DNA of 8,738 nucleotides from DAOVRL01 sp964459805. Lineage in GTDB: Bacteria; Planctomycetota; Phycisphaerae; Sedimentisphaerales; Anaerobacaceae. The notes under the pieces were generated by a model that saw nothing but the letters and a program-made list of their open reading frames with translations, was not told the origin of the DNA and ran no database searches. The first letter of the stretch is position 1; each line of letters starts with the position of its first letter. Below, in pieces: positions 5,871-8,738 of this stretch. Location: positions 1-8,738 of the forward strand of contig CAYWOD010000152.1 of the NCBI GenBank assembly GCA_964459805.1, read 5' to 3'. Both the position numbers and the translations under genes were made by a program.

Positions 5871-7622
5871 TCATCGGCCTTTAGGCTCATCCGGCTTTAC
5901 TTGGTCGCCTGGGGTACCAGGCCTTGTTCCGCCGGGCCTTTGACCGGTGCCTTGTCCGGGCCCGCGGCCTGGGCCGCCTCCCGGCCTTGGCGGTCCCCCG
6001 GCGCCCGGTCTTCCACCGCTGCCTGGGCCTGTACGGTCGCCTCTGCCTCCGGGGTGCTCTGGCCTCTCACCCCCGGGCCCTGGGCCGCTTCTTTGCCGCA
6101 GCGCATTTCGCGCCTTGACGTCCTGCTGCGCCTCGGCCGGGGCAAGTGGAGGGGTCAGGACAACTTCCTCGCCTGCCTCCAGACCGCTTATAACGTGAAC
6201 CATACGGTTATTGTCCAGCCCAATCTCGACCTTTCGCGGCTCGGTCTTACCGTCCTTGGCAACATATACGGTAGGCTGCTCGCCTATGCGGACTACCGCC
6301 TGGACCGGAATATAGACTACGTCCGCGTACTCATCGATAACTATACTTGCACGGCAGCTCATCCCCGTACGCAGCCCGTCGCCTTCTCCATCGAGATGAA
6401 TCTCGGTCGCATAAACCTTCAAATCCGGATTCAGCCAGACCATCTGAGCGTCCGGCAGCATAGCGATCTTGGCAACCTGCCCCGTAAATATCTTCTCGGC
6501 AAGGGCGTCCACCGTCACGACCACCGGCAAGCCGACTTTGACCTTCTGCATGCTCGACTCGTGGACCTTGATCTCCGCCTTCACCCGGTCACTCGTCGGC
6601 AGATGAATCAGTTCCTGCCGCTCGCGCACTTGCTGACCTATGTCAAGCGGCTCATTACTGCCTCCGAACCTCTGCCGCTGGCTGGTCGCATATACCACCA
6701 TTCCATCCGCCGGCGCAAGAATCGTTGTATTGGCAATATTTGTTTCCAGCTTCTTGACTATGTCCTTCTGTCGTTCGAGGTTGGCCTGTGCCTCGAACAG
6801 CGCCGCCTCAAGCAGAACCACATCCGCTGTGGCCTTGCGCTTCGCTCGCTCCAGAGCCATCTCCGCCTGCCACAAGTCGCTGGTCAGCTGCTTCATCGTC
6901 CGGTGATATGTGAAATTCTCAAGCAGGTCCAGCTTGTTCTCGGCAAGCTGCAGTTTCAGATCGGCGCTGCTCAACGCCAGCTTATCGCGGTTGAGCTCCG
7001 TCTCCGAGATGTATTTCTCGTCGAATAGCTTCAAGGACCATTCGTATTCATTCTTGGCCTGCTCCATCGCCTCTTTATTCACTTCAATCTGTGCGTTAGC
7101 ATCGGTCAGCTCGTTCTGATAATCGCCCTCCTCGTATTTTTTCAGATCCTCCTTGGCAAAATCCAGCGTCAGTTGCGCCTTCTCAAGGTCGCTCTCGGCC
7201 AGGTTTTTCCCAACCTCCAGATTCTCCTGCGCGCTGATAAGAGTGGTCTCGGCGGTCTGCAGTGTTATCTCCTCGGCGACTAATTGGTCTTCGAAGCTGC
7301 TCGAATCCAGCTCGATGAGCAAATCTCCTTTCTTGACGCGTGTTCCCTCCGGCACAAGAGTCAGGATAGTCGCCCCCCCGCCTTCGCCCCTGGTGCCTTC
7401 GCCCTTGACCTTGCACGTGATTACAATCTGGTCCAGCGCCTTGATTGTCCCGGATGCGTCGATACTTATCGTCAAAGGCCCGCGTTTGACCTTGAACGTC
7501 GGAATATCCTTGGCCAACTCATCGCCACCCGAGAGCTGCATTGCCGCCACGGCCGCCGCAACAATTACCAGCACCACAACTATAGCTGCCAGCTTCAGTC
7601 TTTTTTTCTTTACCTCGCTCAT
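5871..7622 (-). CDS. MacA/HlyD-family periplasmic adaptor subunit with Gly/Pro/Arg-rich C-terminal tail
   Basis: This 583-residue adaptor should bridge the inner-membrane ABC permease and the outer-membrane channel. A short basic cytoplasmic start is followed by a membrane anchor at about 11-29 with no lipobox. The first lipoyl half (about 85-107, VPEGTRVKKGDLLIELD) leads into a long Glu/Lys/Leu/Ala-rich hairpin predicted as coiled coil (about 108-295). The second lipoyl half (about 298-312, ILAPADGMVVY), a beta-barrel (about 340-430) and a membrane-proximal domain (about 432-490) follow. E. coli MacA has 371 residues. The excess lies mainly in the long hairpin and in a 73-residue tail (511-583) made of 27 Gly, 16 Pro and 10 Arg. 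Residues 74-83 are a small Gly/Glu-rich insertion carrying a 5-codon tandem repeat. The ATG overlaps the channel gene stop as ATGA, and GGAG at 7637-7634 lies 11 nt upstream, so coupled translation is likely. General role is secure; cargo is unknown. Confidence 0.93.
   Translation of the reverse strand: MSEVKKKRLKLAAIVVVLVIVAAAVAAMQLSGGDELAKDIPTFKVKRGPLTISIDASGTIKALDQIVITCKVKGEGTRGEGGGATILTLVPEGTRVKKGDLLIELDSSSFEDQLVAEEITLQTAETTLISAQENLEVGKNLAESDLEKAQLTLDFAKEDLKKYEEGDYQNELTDANAQIEVNKEAMEQAKNEYEWSLKLFDEKYISETELNRDKLALSSADLKLQLAENKLDLLENFTYHRTMKQLTSDLWQAEMALERAKRKATADVVLLEAALFEAQANLERQKDIVKKLETNIANTTILAPADGMVVYATSQRQRFGGSNEPLDIGQQVRERQELIHLPTSDRVKAEIKVHESSMQKVKVGLPVVVTVDALAEKIFTGQVAKIAMLPDAQMVWLNPDLKVYATEIHLDGEGDGLRTGMSCRASIVIDEYADVVYIPVQAVVRIGEQPTVYVAKDGKTEPRKVEIGLDNNRMVHVISGLEAGEEVVLTPPLAPAEAQQDVKARNALRQRSGPGPGGERPEHPGGRGDRTGPGSGGRPGAGGPPRPGGGPGRGPGQGTGQRPGGTRPGTPGDQVKPDEPKGR
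5874..6092 (-). repeat. GC-rich low-complexity segment encoding the adaptor's Gly/Pro/Arg tail
   Basis: These 73 codons encode a tail of GG, PG, RPG and GPG units that is almost without hydrophobic residues. The DNA is very rich in G+C: bases 5941-6000 contain 49 G/C out of 60. No exact long repeat unit is seen, only degenerate short ones. Confidence 0.8.
7380..7409 (-). repeat. 15-bp tandem direct repeat next to a G7 run inside the adaptor gene
   Basis: On the plus strand GCCTTCGCCC occurs at 7380-7389 and again at 7395-7404, a period of 15 bp or five codons. It encodes the doubled GEG in KGEGTRGEGGG. A C7 run at 7373-7379 (G7 in the coding sense) abuts it. The length keeps the reading frame. 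Confidence 0.7.
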
Positions 7623-8738
7623 TTTAGTGTTATCTCCGGGTCAAACTCGTGCCAGAGCCCCTGCTCATGGACTTTGAGCAGTCCTATATCTCTTTGCAGC
7701 TCCAACTCTGTTATTCTATAGTTTATCACTGCCGCCGTCAAGGCGTTCTGCGCCGACAGCAGTGCTTCCTGTGCCTCCAGACTATCACGAATCGAAGCGC
7801 GACCCGCCTCCAGAGCCATATCCGTACTGCTGACCCGCTTCTCGGCCAGTTGAACTGCCCGGGCCTGAATCTGCAGGGTCTCCCGCGTAGATTGTAAAAC
7901 GCGAAGTCTGCTCCGCACGTCCAGCTTCACCTGGTCTTCCAGACTTTGCACATTTCGCACCGCACGTTCCAGGCCGATCAAGCTGTTGCGATAATCGTTT
8001 CGCTCGGCGACCCGCTCCAGCGGCAAATCCAGCGTCAACAGTGCCGAGTACGCCGCCTCATTAAGACGAATCCGCGCGTCGTCGCTCGTCGCCGAACCCA
8101 CGGTTCGCCTGCCGCCGGCCGACGCCTCGCCGAAGAAAGTCAGCTCCGCCCCGAGCTGGTCCGCACGAATAATCACCTCCCGCTGCGCGTCAAAGACCTT
8201 TTCCTGTACGACCCGAAGGTCGAGCCGGTTCTCCAGCCCCAATCGCGTCGCCAAAGTCCGGTCAATTTCGTAGGGACCCGCACCGACCTGACTGGGCTGG
8301 GCCAGCTCAACGGGCGCATCTGCCGGTGGAACCTCCTCATTGGGGTCCGTCACGAATTTGCTCAAATCAATCATACTCGCTGACACTTGCTCATCAAGTT
8401 TGTCCAGCTCACCTTCATCAAGTTCTATCTTCGCATCGACCGGCAAGCCCAAGAGAATCCTAAAATCATCCAGACTGCGTTCATAATTCTGCACTGCAAC
8501 TATCCAGCCGTTGCGTGCTCGTAACTCGTTCTGCACCGCCTGGTCCACCTGTATTACCTCCACAACCCCTGCATCTGCCAGCCGCCGTGACCGGCGAGCG
8601 GACATAATCGCCCTGCGGTAGTTCGCCTCCTCATTTGCTATCTGGTCGAGCCGCTGCAGGACCGCCAGATATTCACTGGCGATGTTCACAGCAAAAGTCC
8701 GTTTGAACCGCTCGAATTCCCAGATCGCATACAGCACA
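7619..8738 (-). CDS. TolC-family outer-membrane efflux channel, 5' end beyond the window (partial)
   Basis: The 372 visible residues are the C-terminal part of a TolC-type channel, which forms a trimeric beta-barrel in the outer membrane and an alpha-barrel tunnel through the periplasm. Long amphipathic helices rich in Ala, Leu, Arg and Gln dominate. One structural repeat ends with LLGLPVDAKIEL (about 95-106). The next begins near 168-192 (LENRLDLRVVQEKVFDAQREV), has a strand segment LTLDLPLERVAER (234-246), and ends with the family-typical GRASIRDSLEAQEALLSAQ (312-330). The reading frame is open to the window edge and the apparent GTG near 8737 is an internal valine, so the signal peptide and first repeat are outside. 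The stop overlaps the adaptor ATG as ATGA. The operon promoter must also lie outside. Arg/Glu-rich interhelix wording and the ending LWHEFDP recall planctomycete relatives from memory. Confidence 0.88.
   Translation of the reverse strand, partial: VLYAIWEFERFKRTFAVNIASEYLAVLQRLDQIANEEANYRRAIMSARRSRRLADAGVVEVIQVDQAVQNELRARNGWIVAVQNYERSLDDFRILLGLPVDAKIELDEGELDKLDEQVSASMIDLSKFVTDPNEEVPPADAPVELAQPSQVGAGPYEIDRTLATRLGLENRLDLRVVQEKVFDAQREVIIRADQLGAELTFFGEASAGGRRTVGSATSDDARIRLNEAAYSALLTLDLPLERVAERNDYRNSLIGLERAVRNVQSLEDQVKLDVRSRLRVLQSTRETLQIQARAVQLAEKRVSSTDMALEAGRASIRDSLEAQEALLSAQNALTAAVINYRITELELQRDIGLLKVHEQGLWHEFDPEITLK
7634..7637 (-). promoter_or_regulatory. ribosome binding site of the adaptor gene, inside the channel gene
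   Basis: GGAG on the minus strand (7637-7634) lies 11 nt before the adaptor ATG, within the last codons of the channel gene. The spacing is long, and the ATGA overlap suggests coupling provides part of the initiation. Confidence 0.45.

Noticed and set aside
5742..7028. Plus-strand open frame of 428 codons opposite the adaptor gene
   Set aside because: It spans the ATPase start, the 64-nt gap and the adaptor, has no recognisable domain, and is open because the opposite strand is GC-rich with few reverse-complement stop triplets. Codon structure supports the minus strand.

Overview
The window carries two gene groups on opposite strands that converge on a 174-bp spacer at 3651-3824. The plus-strand pair at 98-3650 is a SWIM-domain SNF2-family helicase followed 34 bp later by a fused DAHP synthase/chorismate mutase. 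The minus-strand group runs from the right edge (8738) down to 3825 and encodes a tripartite MacAB-TolC-type efflux system in the order outer-membrane channel (5' end outside the window), periplasmic adaptor, ABC ATPase, ABC permease. I see no RNA genes, CRISPR arrays, insertion sequences or integrase signatures.

The organism is a diderm bacterium, because the pump needs a TolC-type outer-membrane channel. The adaptor's wording around its first lipoyl half and the channel sequence resemble, from memory, proteins of Planctomycetota (Phycisphaerae-like lineages). The C-terminal chorismate mutase fusion to a type I-beta DAHP synthase is best known from Bacteroidota and relatives. The phylum is therefore an inference of moderate confidence. 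Composition is uneven: sampled 60-base lines are 37-48 % G+C in the helicase gene, about 62 % in the DAHP synthase gene and about 68 % in the permease gene.

The helicase gene has a clear ribosome binding site and an intact set of SNF2 ATPase motifs. Its neighbour makes the first committed metabolite of aromatic amino acid synthesis (DAHP) and also converts chorismate to prephenate, so pathway entry and the Phe/Tyr branch point sit in one polypeptide. The two genes have no obvious shared function, though their spacing allows co-transcription.

In the efflux group, ATP hydrolysis by the separate ATPase drives the MacB-like permease. The membrane-anchored adaptor links the permease to the outer-membrane channel. 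Two junctions are translationally coupled (ATGA between channel and adaptor, TAATG between ATPase and permease). The adaptor-ATPase junction has a 64-nt gap.

Nothing here amounts to a clearly new biological system. The best leads are a 73-residue Gly/Pro/Arg-rich tail on the adaptor, a small tandem duplication next to a G7 run inside the adaptor's first lipoyl half, and altered active-site positions in the chorismate mutase domain.
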